Assembly (NCBI GenBank): GCA_037074705.1
Contig: CM073596.1
Span: 59,781,619-59,845,618 of the forward strand
Direction: 5' to 3'
DNA from: Zhengitettix transpicula
Taxonomy: Eukaryota; Arthropoda; Insecta; Orthoptera; Tetrigidae
DNA: 64,000 nt
The position numbers and the translations under genes are program-made. Each line of letters starts with the position of its first letter. Position 1 is the stretch's first letter. The notes below the pieces were generated by a model. It was not told where the DNA came from and searched no databases. It saw only the letters and a program-made list of their open reading frames with translations. This document shows, one piece after another, positions 19,584 through 32,515 of the stretch.

Positions 19584-22042
19584 CTAGAATAAAAATCAGT
19601 ATCTTAGGAAAATCCAAACCACAGCACGTAAATTTCGAAAAAAATGCAGCAGCGAACAAATTATTCTAAAAAGTCATCGAAAATAATTAATGCTCAATCC
19701 CTTGAATAGAGAATTGCAGACACTAAGGCGAGGAGTCTATAAAATTAGCAGTTCTGGAAAAGGTTCTGAATAGTTCCAACGTGTCCAGTGAAAATTTGCC
19801 CACAGCAGAAAGCTTTAAAATGTCCACAAGGGAATGAACTTCATGATTACGTAGACTGGGCAAAATAATAACCCTCCATATGCAAATTGGAATGGCGTAG
19901 AATTATTTAAGATCAAAATCTGGAAGACTGAGCCTTTGGGGACAAATTAAATAATAAATCTGCCGGACAAATTCGTAAGTTGATGGAAAAATATAAGAAT
20001 TTATTAGTGTAATGATCATTTCAGGATCAAAGGAGCGTTCGAAAACAGACTATCAGCAGGAACCAAGCAACAAGCAGACCAATTTTTATTAATGGTCTTA
20101 AAAAAAGCAGCACTAATTTGGAAAGTAGTTGCAAAATACAGAATAGAACACGTCAGAAATCCAGTTATTTAAGAAAATTACAAACTCTACACAAATAAAT
20201 TAGTTTGAAACGCGGCTTCCAGCAACTCGACATCAGAGTCTTCGATAAATGAAAGTGGCTCCTCAGGGACAAAGCAAAGGAGATTGAACAACGTTCCTCC
20301 ACAGCGTCAAGTTACTGTGTGAAATTTCATTGGCAGGAAGTCACCAATTATAATTAGCCAAAACATCCACCAAACAATTTAAAAATTTCAGAAAACTTCC
20401 TTTATTCAAACTAGTAACAATCTCCGACGTTTATTTGTTTCATGAACCCATTGCGAACAAGAAAGATTTACATCAGTAACCCAGAAAAATTGAGGTAATA
20501 TATTTACGCGATGTTGACAATATTACTAGCAATTTGTGTACTTCTGATGAAGGAATTAAAATTTGAGCCAACAACACACAAACATCATAAACTGACTGCG
20601 TAGGCGGAAGTTCTTATGACTAACATCAAATAAAGCAACTAACAAATTAAAAATGGTTTAAAGCTAATATTTTAAAATAGGGGTCCCAATTAAATTAATT
20701 ACCGGGCCTCACTACACGAACATGCAATCGAAAATTTACGGCATTCAAATTCATTTACAGAGGAGAAAGCAAAATTTATTTGAACGTTCACCAAGAGATG
20801 GGGAACTCCCACGAGAGGACTGCAAATTCACGAATTAGAGCCAAGTTAATGAATTTAAATCATCAGTATTGAACTTAATCAATTAAATCTTCAAGACTGA
20901 AATGAGTAGAATATTACAATTTGAGAGATTTTCACTCCAGAAAAATACAATCAAGTAGGTAACTGTATAAAGACTCAATTCTTACCTTCTCAAATCAAAC
21001 TCCATAAAGAGAGTCCTTTTATGGTTTCCTCGCGATGAACTGTCCAAAAATCAACAATTCGGAAATAAGGTCACTAATTAGCAGAAACTGAATGACTCCA
21101 GAAGTCGGGACCAGAAGAGTTTGAATTGGCTGAAAAATACATTTATTTTGTTATCAGTGAAACGATCAAATTTAAATGATAATTTTTGGTAACACGAGAA
21201 ACACAATATACGATCCTCGGTGACGTTTTCGTTTCTCATCAGATTGAAACCAAATTTCAGGTCCTTATGACAGTTCGTATGACACACAAATTAAAAAAAC
21301 TATCCAACAAAATAGAATGGTTTAAAGCTACCATTTAAAAAAATAGGTGTATAAATTGAATTAATAAATCGTAAGGACCACAAGAGTCAAAATTCGCTGA
21401 AAAAGAAAGGCGTTTGATTTTGTGTTGCAAGGTTGCCTGCCTGACAGGCGCGGAGATTTTGGGGGGGGTTAAAATTTAGGAATCACTAGTATCAAAAAAT
21501 CGAAAAAAAATTAAAATTACCTACTTCAAGATTCCCCATATTATTAATAGTCTAGAGATGTGGTTCGAATGAGAAGAATTATCAGAGGTTGCTGGTTGAT
21601 GCACGTGGATGAACTCACGTACAGGGCATTAAGGAAAGACTGCAAAGAATTAATGCAATTAAAATAGAGTTTTAAAGAGGAAGGGGGGAGAAAAATTAAT
21701 TTCTAAAATAGCCCTGAACTAATGACGAATATAATCCACGTGTTTACCGAGAATCAGGCCACAATTTAAACAAATACAAGGTCAATTATTTATAAACACA
21801 GAAGAAAAACATTGGAATAATAAAGATTTTATATAATTTTTCTTTAGACATGAGAAACAAAATAGAGACTTCTGCAGTAAGAAACAACAGTCACGAAAGA
21901 GGTAAAGCGAGTGTAAGGTGACAAAGACTAGAAACATTCCCAAGTGCTAATAAATAATAAAGGCAGGACAAGAAGTGCTGGAACAGCGAAGTTGGTACCA
22001 AATAATTTAAAATTTACGAAACAACGAGTAAGAAAGGAGTCA
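19584..22042. other. Outer right arm, no gene recognised
   Basis: Mirror of 69-2,530. Small indels and substitutions break open frames relative to the left arm, for example an inserted TAG or ACA near 20,070 breaks the 61-codon frame of 1,917-2,102. Confidence 0.7.
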
Positions 22043-23987
22043 ATTAAGGCAGCATAAACCCTAAAGTGTTAAAATATTTGGTCTTCCATATTGTTACAGA
22101 ATTCCTGACGATAACAACATTGTGATTGTTCCTAAACTTTGTTTGGATGCTTGAAGGCGAGTCAGTGCTGGTGGGAGCCTCCATATGACTGGAAAGTTTG
22201 CTTAGAATAAATGGCAGGCGTCAATGAAACCATCAAGGAAAAATAAATCCGGATAAATGTCAGCCTTTCCTGTTGGAGCAACACAATAGACGGTTAAAAG
22301 ATTGCGTGGTGGTTAAGAAGCAGGTCAGGAATTTCGAAAAGAAACGCAATCGCGTGTTTGGCTAACGACAGGAAGTGTGAGGTTTACCTCATATTTAAAG
22401 TCAACTTCGACATTCAGAGACGGAAAAATTCTTCAAATATTCTGGAGAAATTAACCTATTTTTCCAAGAGAAACTCAACCCTCATGCTGGCCGGCACAGC
22501 ACAAGAGATGCGAGTCTCCTGAAGAAGTAGGTCAAAGCCTACAGAGTATTCGGAGAATTTCCCCTGTCCTGAATGGTGAAGCTGAACTTCATTTACAAAA
22601 AAACACTCAACGTTTCCCCACTTCCTTTTTGTTACAAAATATTTATTGTGTACATTCCTCATCGTGATGTGGAGGTTTGTGCACTATATGAAGAAAGATT
22701 CAACCTAGTGTCAAAGATGTTGTGACTATCAAGGGCCTGATCGAGGGACGAATTGAGAAAATGGAGAACGAAGAGATTGAATTTGTGGTATTCAGTAGAC
22801 GAGAAGTAGAGGAATAATAGTTTAGGTTCAAAAAACCCAACACAAGTAAGAGGAAACACATTGAGGAATAACTCAGAAAGTGATTAAGTGAAAGGGAAAT
22901 AGAAAGCCAGGAGAAAATTGTTAACAGACAGAAATGAATGGGTGGAGAATTTTGCTTAAATCCTTATAAATTTTAAAGATCTAGACAAAGTGGAACAATA
23001 AATGGTGGGAGGAAAATAAATTAATACATTGACTTGCTAAGAAACAGGAAATAAATTTAATATAAAGAATACATCACTTTCATGCCGCCCTGAATAAATA
23101 AATATCTATTGTGAGAGAATGAATGTGTGTCGTAAAGGATATTCCATCCTTATGTGGGCCACAATTGTATATTAGCAAAGTTTTATTGTTGGTATCCCTG
23201 TCAGGGGTCTTGAAGATTTCACCATCTAAACCCCCTTGTACGTAGGCAACCAAACGTACAAATGCAACTTGGGATGCCTGCACAAAAGGCGCATAGAAGC
23301 GAGGCTAATGTAATATAATGTGTAGTTAGGAACAGGGCAGAAAATAATGCTGAAAATATTACAAAAACAACTCTGTTCCTGTTAACTGAGTAGTGTGTGA
23401 CATAGAGGTGTAGTTACACAGGAAGTCAGTGGATGGTGGTTTTTTACTTATCATGAAACAAAAAATAGACAATTGAATTTCAATCCACTGTCACTTGAGC
23501 GATTCATTTCAATTAGGCTGAGAAGAATAGAAAAACTCACTTCGTCATGTTCGTTGTTCTCAGGAGTGATATTTACATTAATACCAGATACGGCTAATGA
23601 ACAAGTTGGTTTTCCACACAATTAAATCATGAATATATGAAAACAAAAGCAAATAAATTAGATTAAATGATGATGATCTTAGACATTGGTCAACGTGTAT
23701 CTTTGCACGTCAATAGCAGAGATTTCATTTTTAACATAAAGAATAATTTTACGTCGTCACCTACAAAATATAATCCTGCATCACTCCTCCATGAGACAGT
23801 CTCATCATCAAAGGCTATATTCATCCATGTCGACCTTCTGGAATGTTTCTATTTTGTAGAGCCGCCAGTAAGGACATCAGCTGCCATGTAACACAATTCA
23901 AGAAACAATAAGTAACTTTTTGGGTTCTCAGAAGAAACGTAAATTTATTAAGTTTTGGTACATCAATAAATAAAGATCTGAACTTAC

Positions 23988-24086
23988 CTTTGAATGATAA
24001 TTTCCTCACGCTAGTTTGAAATGTTTGATGACGTCATTGCAGAAAAATAACCAAGGACACGTTGCGCCTCGGAAACGGTTCACAGG
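23988..24086 (-). other. Candidate 99-nt exon with conserved GTAAGT donor (unit 1)
   Basis: On the minus strand: TTTCTTGTTTAAG, then the segment starting CCTGTGAACCGTTTC, then CATTCAAAG followed by GTAAGTTCAG. The donor is identical in units 1, 2, 4 and 5 (27,440, 34,431 and 37,914 onward) and becomes GTTAGT in unit 3. In unit 1 a frame (PVNRFRGATCPWLFFCND) is open to a TGA near the end; unit 2 has an internal stop, so a noncoding spliced transcript is more likely than protein. Confidence 0.3.
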
Positions 24087-24589
24087 CTTAAACAAGAAAT
24101 CAAGAAAAACCAATTACTTGAGAACTAAAACATTGAGAAGGTAACACGAAGGTTTGGATCAAGTCTGACCTTAGAAAATTGCCTCCAATTCCATGTACGC
24201 GTATTTAATCAACACTCATCAATCTTCCTCATCAAATACTGACAAAAAAAGTCCTCTGTTTCCTAAAAAAAACTGAAAAATTTTGAACCTGAATTCAGAT
24301 TGAGAGACATGAGAATAAAAAGTTCCTTCTTTCGGCATCTCCTCAAGGACGCTTCACCCCCTAGAGTAAGGTATCTGGAACACACACACACATTCAACTA
24401 AATGTTAAGTGTTAAAAATGAAATAAATTAAACAGTAAACAGAAATTATAAATAATGTAAATAAAGAATTGTTCTATTAGAATAAAATAAAACTAAAGAC
24501 CCTAAATAACCAATTACTGATAACACACACACAAAATAAAAACAATAACAGATTTTAAAGTCACGAGCAGAGTAATAATAAAAGTCCTG

Positions 24590-24720
24590 TAGCCGTTGTG
24601 AAGTCCAAATCGCTGGATTGAGCCCAAAGAAGAGACAGTCGTAGAGCTCACACGTGGTACCCTCGTAGTCCGTAGAAGGCAGAATGTCTACAAGCTTGCA
24701 AGGGAAGCAGCCTCCTTACA
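24590..24720 (-). other. Well-conserved minus-strand open segment of the unit
   Basis: On the minus strand, a frame of about 60 codons reads GGCFPCKLVDILPSTDYEGT then TCELYDCLFFGLNPAIWTSQ and stays open into AT-rich sequence. It is open with only substitutions in the other copies compared (for example C to R in unit 2, P to Q in unit 3). It begins right after an in-frame TAA, so if coding it would be an exon; the adjacent acceptor is weak. Function unknown. Confidence 0.25.
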
Positions 24721-24729
24721 GTCTCACAC

Positions 24730-25032
24730 ATGAAGACACGAGTACGGTTGGAGGAAGATCCACTCTCTTTGGACGATAGCAAGAAAACTCAACATAAACG
24801 ATGCGACCTCGACGAGAATAAAATCAAGTACATCAAGGCGCCGCTCCTTCAACGTAACGACCGACGAGGAATACGTTTAACATATTCCGAAGTTACGCCA
24901 AAAAGCATCCTGGAACGTTACGTTCTTTATGGAAAAGCCAAGACAATCCATTTTCCCTTCGTCACCTGCCGATTCCAGATAATCAGTAAAGATTTGGGAG
25001 TTATTGGCCTCAGCCTTGACCATAGATGCTGA
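24730..25032 (+). CDS. Repeated 100-codon open frame, unit 1
   Basis: Begins MKTRVRLEEDPLSLDDSKKT and ends DLGVIGLSLDHRC. Equivalent frames lie at 28,207-28,509, 35,199-35,501 and 38,672-38,974; in unit 3 (31,715 onward) the ATG start is cut off by TGA. It overlaps a minus-strand frame of similar length, so at most one is likely coding. Basic, no signal peptide or membrane segment, no family recognised. It survives in four of five units, but the units are young, so this is weak evidence of function. Confidence 0.25.
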   Translation: MKTRVRLEEDPLSLDDSKKTQHKRCDLDENKIKYIKAPLLQRNDRRGIRLTYSEVTPKSILERYVLYGKAKTIHFPFVTCRFQIISKDLGVIGLSLDHRC

Positions 25033-25197
25033 TGGCGTCGTAGTAGTTGCTGGTAGACAAGAAGGAACATTGTAGAACGTTGCTGCCGTAGATGTCACGA
25101 CGATCCTTCTCTTCATCGGCGATTGTTCGTCCCTCCAGATATACAAATGTAAGAAAAGTAGAAGCGTCGCATAACCAAACCCATTTTTAATATTCAT
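24877..25197 (-). CDS. Repeated 89-106-codon open frame, opposite strand
   Basis: In all units it includes CLPATTTTPSASMVKA and ends SIKNV.FQDAFW.NFGIC. Equivalents: 28,354-28,662, 31,850-32,158, 35,346-35,615 and 38,819-39,088. The unit 1 form starts with a hydrophobic MNIKNGFGYATLLLFLHLYI, like a signal peptide, but units 4 and 5 lack an in-frame equivalent. A third, shifted minus frame (IADEEKDRRD...NYYDAISIYGQG) is also open in every unit. Which frame, if any, is translated cannot be decided by reading. Confidence 0.25.
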   Translation of the reverse strand: MNIKNGFGYATLLLFLHLYIWRDEQSPMKRRIVVTSTAATFYNVPSCLPATTTTPSASMVKAEANNSQIFTDYLESAGDEGKMDCLGFSIKNVTFQDAFWRNFGIC

Positions 25198-25547
25198 CAG
25201 AAAACCAGCGATTTAATGAAATTTTCAATTACGTAAAAATTTAAATACATTGAAAGACGTAAGATGAAATAACTCGGGGCTTATATGAATCATTTTCTCA
25301 GACATGCCTTGTTGTAAATTTTTTAAACTTGTGCCGAAGATACGTGAAAAGTAAAAAGTTAAAAACAATGGGAGAAAGTTAATTAAATAATAAATAATGA
25401 GCCATTGATGAAAGATGAGAAAAAAAGAGCAATTGATGGAAATTTTGATAGAGAATCCACAACTATTTTATAGTGAAATGGCAGTTATTAAGGCAGCATA
25501 AACCCTGAAGTTTTAAAATATTTGGTCTTCCATATTGTCACAGAATT

Positions 25548-28500
25548 CCTGACGATAACAACATTGTGATTGTTCCTAAACTTTGTTTGGATGCTTGAAG
25601 GCGAGTCAGTGCTCGTGGGAGCCTCCATATGACTGGAAAGTTTTGTTAAATGGTTTAATTAGAATAAATGGTAGGCGTCAATGGACCTAATAAAGGAAAA
25701 ATAATCCACAAAAATTGCAGCCTTTCCTGTTGGACAAAACAATAGACGGTTAAGAGATTGCGTGGAGGTTCAGAAGCAGGTCAGGAATTTCCAAAAAGAA
25801 ACGCAATCGTGTGTTTGGCTAACGATAGAAAGTGTGAGGTTTACCTCATATTTAAGATCAACTTCGACATTCAGAAACGTGAAAATCCTTCAAATATTCT
25901 GGAGAAATTAACCTATTTTTCCAAGAGAAACTCTACCCTCATGCTGGCCGACACAGCACAAGAGATGCGAGTCTCCTGAAGAAATAGGCCAAAGCCTACA
26001 CAGTATTTGGAGAATTTCCCCTGTCCTGGATGGTGAAGCTGAACTTCATTTACAAAAAAACACTCAACGTTTTCGCCTTTCTTATTGTTACCAAAAATTT
26101 ATTGTCTATATTCCTTATCCCGGTGTGGGGGTTTGTGGACTATATGAAGAAAGATTGAATCTAGTGTCAAAGATGTTGCGACTCTCAAGCGCCTGATAGA
26201 GCCACTAATTGAGTAAATGGACAACTAAGAGATTGAATTTGTGGTATTCGGTAGACGAGAAGGATAGGAATAATAGTTCAGGGTCGAAAAACCCAACCGG
26301 AGTAAAGGGAAACACCTTGAGGGAATAACTGAGTAAGAGATTAAGTGATAGAGAAATAGAAAGCCAGGAGAAAATTGTTAACAGACACAAATGAATGGGT
26401 GGAGATTTTTGCTGAATTTCTTATCAATTTTTTAGATCTAGACAAAGTGGAACAATAAATCGTGGGAGGAAAATAAATTAATACATTGACTTGCTAAGAA
26501 ACAGGAAATAAATTTAATATAAAGTATACATCACTTTCATGCCGCACTGAATAAATAAATATCTATTGTGAGAGAATGAATGTGTGACAGAGGATATTCC
26601 ATCCTTATGTGGGCCACAATTGTAAATTAGCAAATGTTTATTGTTGGTATCCCTCATTCAGGGGTCTTATAGATTTCACCATCTAAACCACCTTGTACGT
26701 AGGCAACCAAACGTACAAGTGCAACTTGGGATGCCTGCACAACAGGCGCATAGAAGCAAGGCTGATGTAATATAATGTGTAGTTAGGAACAGGGCAGAAA
26801 ATAATGCTGAAAATATTACAAAAACAACTCTATTTCTCTTATCTGAGTAGTGTGTGACATTGAGGTGTAGTTACACAGAAAGTCAGTGGATGGTGGTTTT
26901 TACTTATCATGAAACTAAATATAAACAATTTAATTTCAATCCACTGTCACTTGAGCGATTCATTTCAATTAGGTTGAGAAGAATAGAAAAACTCACTACG
27001 TCAAGTTCGTTGTCCTCAGGAGTGATATTTACATTAATACCAGCGACGGCTAATGAACAAGTTGATTTTCCACACAATTAAATTAATATATGAAAACAAA
27101 AGCAAATAAATTAGATTAAATGATGATGATCTTAGACATTGGTCAACGTGTATCTTTGCACGTCAATAGCACAGATTTCATTTTTAACATAAAGCATAAT
27201 TTTACGTCATCACCTACAAAATCTACTCCTGCGTCACTCTTCCATGAGACGGTCTCATCATCAAAGGATAATTTCTTCCAGGTCAGTCTTCTGGAACGAT
27301 TCTTTTTGTTGAGTCGCCAGTAAGGACATCAGCCGCCATGTAACACAATTCAAGAAACAATAAGTAACTTTTTGGGTTCTCAGAAGAAACGTAAATTTAT
27401 TAAGTTTTGGTACATCAATAAATAAAGATCTGAACTTACCTTTGAATGAAAATTTCCTCACACTAGTTTGAAATGTTTGATGACGTCATTGCAGAAAAAT
27501 AACCAAGGACACGTTGCGCCTCAGAAACGGTTCACAGGCTTAAACAAGAAATCAATAAAAAACATTTACTACAGAACTAAAACATTGAGAAGGTAACACG
27601 AAGATTTGGATCGAGTCTGACCTTAGGAAATTGCCTCCAATTCCATGTAAGCGTTTTTAATCAACACTCATCAATCTTCCTCATCAAGTACTGACAAAAA
27701 ATATCCTCTGTTTCCTAAAACAAACTGAAAAATTTTGAACCTGAATTCAGATTGACAGAAATGAGAACAAAAAGTTCCTTCTTTCGGCATCACCTCAAGG
27801 ACGCTTCACCCCCTAGAGGAAGTTATCTGGAACACACACACATTAAACTTAATGTCAAGTGTAAAAAATGAAATTAATTAAAAAGTGAACAGTGTGAATT
27901 ACCTCACATACACACACAGAAATTATAAGTAATCTAAATCAAGACTTGTTTTATTAGAATAAAATAAAACTAAAGACCCTAAATAAAAAATTACTGATAA
28001 CGCAAACATAAAATTTAAATAATAACAGATTTTAAAGTCACGAGCAGAGTAATAATAAAAGTCCTGTAACCGTTGTGAAGTCCAAATCGCTGGATTGAGC
28101 CCAAAGAAGAGACGGTCGTAGAGCTCACACGTGGTACCCTCGTAGTCCGTAGAAGGCAGAATGTCTACAAGCTTGCAAGGGAAGCAGCTTCCTTACAGAC
28201 TCTCACATGAAGACACGAGTGCGGTTGGTGGAAAATCAACTCTCCTCGTCAGATAGCAAGAAAATTCAATATGAACGAAGCGAATTGGACGAGAATAAAA
28301 TCAAGTACATCAGGGCGCCGCTCCTTCTACGTAACGACCGACGAGGAATACGTTTAACATATTCCGAAGTTAAGCCAAAAAGCATCCTGGAACATTACGT
28401 TCTTTATGGAAAAGCCAAGACGATCCATTTTCCCTTCGTCAGCTGCCGATCCCAGATAATCAGTAAAGATTTGGGAGTTATTGGCCGCAGCCTTGACCAT

Positions 28501-29019
28501 AGATGCTGATGGCGTCGTAGTAGTTGCTGGTAGACAAGGAGAAACATTGTAGAACGTTGCTGCCGGAGATGCCACGACGATCCTTCTCTTCATCGGCGAT
28601 TGTTCGTCCCTCCAGATATTACAAATTATTGAAAAGACGAAGCGTCTCTTAACCACACCCATTTGGAATATTCATTCGAAAATCGGCGATTTACTGAAAC
28701 TTTCAACTATGTAAAAATTGAAATACATTGAAAGATGGAGGTAACTCTGGGCTTCTATGAATCATATCTTCAGACATGCCATGCTGTAAATTATTCTAAC
28801 TTGTGCCAAAGAAACATGAATAGAAAAAAGTTAAAAACAATGGGAGAAATTTAATTAAATAATAAATAATCAGGCATTGCTGAAATATGAGAAAAAAAGA
28901 GGAATTGATGGAAGTTTTGATAGAGAATCCACAACTATTTTATAGTGAAATGGCAGTTATTAAGGCAGCATAAACCCTGAAGTGTTAAAATATTTGATAT
29001 TGTATATTGTCACAGAATT
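25548..29019 (+). repeat. Macrosatellite unit 2
   Basis: 3,472 bp, subtype A start. Its last third (28,200-28,660) is nearly identical to that of unit 3. Confidence 0.9.
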
Positions 29020-32000
29020 CCTGACGATAACAACATTGTGATTGTTCCTAAGACGGCAGCAACTCTGTTAGGATGCTTGAAGGTTAATATCAGGCGAGTC
29101 AGTGCTCGTGAGTGCCTTCATGTGACTGGAAAATTTGGTTAAATGGTTTAATTAGAATAAATGGTAGGGGTCCATGGACCTAACAAAGGAAAAATAATCT
29201 ACAAAAATGGCAGCCTTTCCTGTTGGACAACACAATAGACGGTTAAGAGATTGCGTGATGGTTCAGAAGCAGGTCAGGAATTTTCAAAAAGAAACGCAAT
29301 CGTGTGTTTGGCTAACGACAGAAAGTGTGAGGTTTACCTCATATTTATGGTCAACTTCGACATTCAGAGACGGGAAAATCCTTCAAATATTCTGGAGAAA
29401 TTAACCCATTTTTCCAAGAGAAACTCTACCCTCATGCTGGCCGACACAGCACAAGAGATGCACGTCTCCTGAAGAAATAGGTCAAAGCCTACAGAGTATT
29501 TGGAGAAATTCACCTATCCTGAATGGTGAAGCTGAATTCATTTACAAGGAACACTCAATTTCCCCCTTCCCTTCCTTTTTGTTACCAAATATTTATTGTG
29601 TATATTCCTTATCCCGGTGTGGAGGTTTGTGGACTATATGAAGAAAGATTGAACCTAGTGTCAAAGATGTTGCGACTCTCAAGGGCCTGATAGAGCCACT
29701 AATTGAGTAAATGGACAACTAAGAGATTGAATTTGTGGTATTCAGTAGACGAGAAGGATATGAATAATAGTTCAGGGTCGAAAAACCCAACCGGAGAAAA
29801 GGGAAACACCTTGAGGGAATAACTGAGTAAGAGATTAAGTGATAGAGAAATAGAAAGCCATGAGCAAATTGTTAACAAACATAAATGAATGGGTGGAGAA
29901 TTTTGCTTAATTTCTTATCAATTTTTTAGATCTAGACAAAGTGGAACAATAAATCGTGGGAGATAAATAATTTAATACATTGACTTGCTAAGAAACAGGA
30001 AATAAATTAACTGAAGAATAGATATTGACATGTTGCCTGAATAAATAAATATCTATTGTGAGAGAATGAATGTGTGACGTAGAGGATATTCCATCCTTAT
30101 GTGGACCACAATTGTAAATTGGCAAAGTTTTATTGTTTGTATCCGTCATTCAGGGGTCTTATAGATTTCACCATCTACACCACCTTGTACGTAGGCAACT
30201 AATCGTACAAGTGCAACTTGGGATGCCTGCACAACAGGCGCATAGAAGCGAGGCTAATGTAATATAATGTGTAGTTAGGAACAGGGCAGAAAATAATGCT
30301 GAAAATATTACATAAACAACTCTGTTTCTCTTATCTGAGTAGTGTGTGACAGAGGTGTAGTTACACAGAATCTCAGTGGATGGTGGTTTTTTACTTATCA
30401 TGAAACAAAAAATAAACAATTTAATTTCAATCCACTGTCACTTGAGCGATTCATTTCAATTAGGCTGAGAAGAATAGAAAAACTCACTTCGTCATGTTCG
30501 TTGTCCTCAGGAGTGATATTTACATTAATACCAGATACGGCTAATGAACAAGTTGGTTTTCCACACAATTAAATCATGAATATATGAAAACAAAAGCAAA
30601 TAAATTAGATTAAATGATGATGATCTTAGACATTGGTCAACGTGTATCTTTGCACGTCAATAGCAGAGATTTCATTTTTAACATAAAGAATAATTTTACG
30701 TCGTCACCTACAAAATATAATCCTGCATCACTCCTCCATGAGACGATCTCATCATCAAAGGCTAATTTCATCCATGTCGACCTTCTGGAATGATTCTATT
30801 TTGTAGAGCCGCCAGTAAGGACATCAGCCGCCATGTAACACAATTCAAGAAACAATTTGTAACTTTTTGGGTACTCAGAAGAAACGTGAATTTATTAAGT
30901 TTTGGTACATCAATAAATAAAGATCTGAACTAACCTTTGAATGAAAATTTCCATACACTACTTTGAAATGTTTGATGACGTCGTTGCAGGAAAATAACCA
31001 AGGACACGTCGCAGGCTCAGAAACGGTTCACAGGCTTAAACAAGAAATCAAGAAAAACCAATTACTTGAGAACTAAAACATTGAGAAGGTAACACGAAGG
31101 TTTGGATCAAGTCTGACCTTAGAAAATTGCCTCCAATTCCATGTAAGCGTTTTTAATCAACACTCATCAATCTTCCTAATCAAATACTGACAAAAAAAGT
31201 CCTCTGTTTCCTAAAAAAAACTGAAAAATTTTGAACCTGAATTCAGATTGACAGAAATGAGAACAAAAAGTTCCTTCTTTCGGCACCTCCTCAAGGACGC
31301 TTCACTTCCTACAGGAAGTTATCTGGAACACACACACATTCAACTAAATGTTAAGTGTTAAAAATGAAATAAATTAAACAGTGAACAGTGTGAATTACCT
31401 CACATACACACACAGAAATTATAAGTAATCTAAATCAAGAATTGTTCTATTAGAATAAAATAAAACTAAAGACCCTAAATAAAAAATTACTGATAACGCA
31501 AACATAAAATAAAAATAATAACAGATTTTAAAGTAACGAGCAGAGTAATAATAAAAGTCCTGTAGCCGCTGTGAAGTCCAAATCGCTTGATTGAGACCAA
31601 AGAAGAAACAGTCGTAGAGCTCACACGTGGTACCCTCGTAGTCCGTAGAAGGCAGAATGTCTACAAGCTTGCAAGGGATGCAGCCTCCTTACAAAATCCC
31701 ACATGAAGACATGAGTGCGGTTGGAGGAAGATCAACTCTCCCCGTCAGATAGCAAGAAAATTCAATATGAACGATGCGAATTGGACGAGAATATAATCAA
31801 GTACATCAGGGCGCCGCTCCTTCAACGTAACGACCGACGAGGAATACGTTTAACATATTCCGAAGTTAAGCCAAAAAGCATCCTGGAACATTACGTTCTT
31901 TATGGAAAAGCCAAGACGATCCATTTTCCCTTCGTCAGCTGCCGATCCCAGATAATCAGTAAAGATTTGGGAGTTATTGGCCGCAGCCTTGACCATAGAT

Positions 32001-32515
32001 GCTGATGGCGTCGTAGTAGTTGCTGGTAGACAAGGAGAAACATTGTAGAACGTTGCTGCCGGAGATGCCACGACGATCCTTCTCTTCATCGGCGATTGTT
32101 CGTCCCTCCAGATATTACAAATTATTGAAAAGTCGAAGCGTCTCTTAACCACACCCATTTGGAATATTCATTCGATAATCGGCGATTTACTGAAACTTTC
32201 AACTATGTAAAAATTGAAATACATTGAAAGATGGAGGTAACTCTGGGCTTCTATGAATCATATCTTCAGACATGCCTTGTTGTAAATTTTTTTAACTTGT
32301 GCCGAAGATACGTAAAAAGTAAAAAGTTAAAAACAATGAGAGAAATTTAATTAAAAAATAAATAATCAGGCATTGCTGAAAGATGAGAAAAAAAGAGGAA
32401 TTGATGGAAGTTTTGATAGAGAATCCACAACTATGTTATAGTGAAATGGCAGTTATTAAGGCAGCATAAACCCTGAAGTGTTAAAATATTTGATATTGTA
32501 TATTGTCACAGAATT
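29020..32515 (+). repeat. Macrosatellite unit 3
   Basis: 3,496 bp, subtype B. The first 1.6 kb is almost identical to unit 4, while the last third follows unit 2: a mosaic. The 100-codon plus-strand frame is interrupted here just after its ATG (ACA TGA at 31,708-31,713). Confidence 0.9.

Larger units (their letters stand above)
11225..22110. repeat. Right arm of giant palindrome
   Basis: This is the inverted copy of the left arm. It has two more units of the 147-bp tRNA-like array, a GA tract about 60 bp longer, one fewer unit (73 bp) of the degenerate purine repeat, and lacks a 267-bp segment present at 8,223-8,489 on the left. Its last 68 bp are macrosatellite sequence that runs directly into the tandem array. 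Confidence 0.95.
22104..25547 (+). repeat. Macrosatellite unit 1 (edge unit)
   Basis: Shortest full unit (3,444 bp). Its 22,560-22,680 part (ACATTCCTCATCGTG) resembles the partial unit 6 more than the inner units, which read ATTCCTTATCCCGG. The segment 23,667-23,891 gives the same protein as in unit 4. Confidence 0.9.

Noticed and set aside
1..22110. Terminal-inverted-repeat transposon of 22 kb
   Set aside because: Arms meet at the centre with no transposase and no target-site duplication can be seen, so an inverted duplication fits better.
29207..29404. 65-codon plus frame starting MAAFPVGQHNRRL in units 3 and 4
   Set aside because: Start or frame is lost in units 2 and 5 (ATT for ATG, or an early stop), so it is not conserved across the array.
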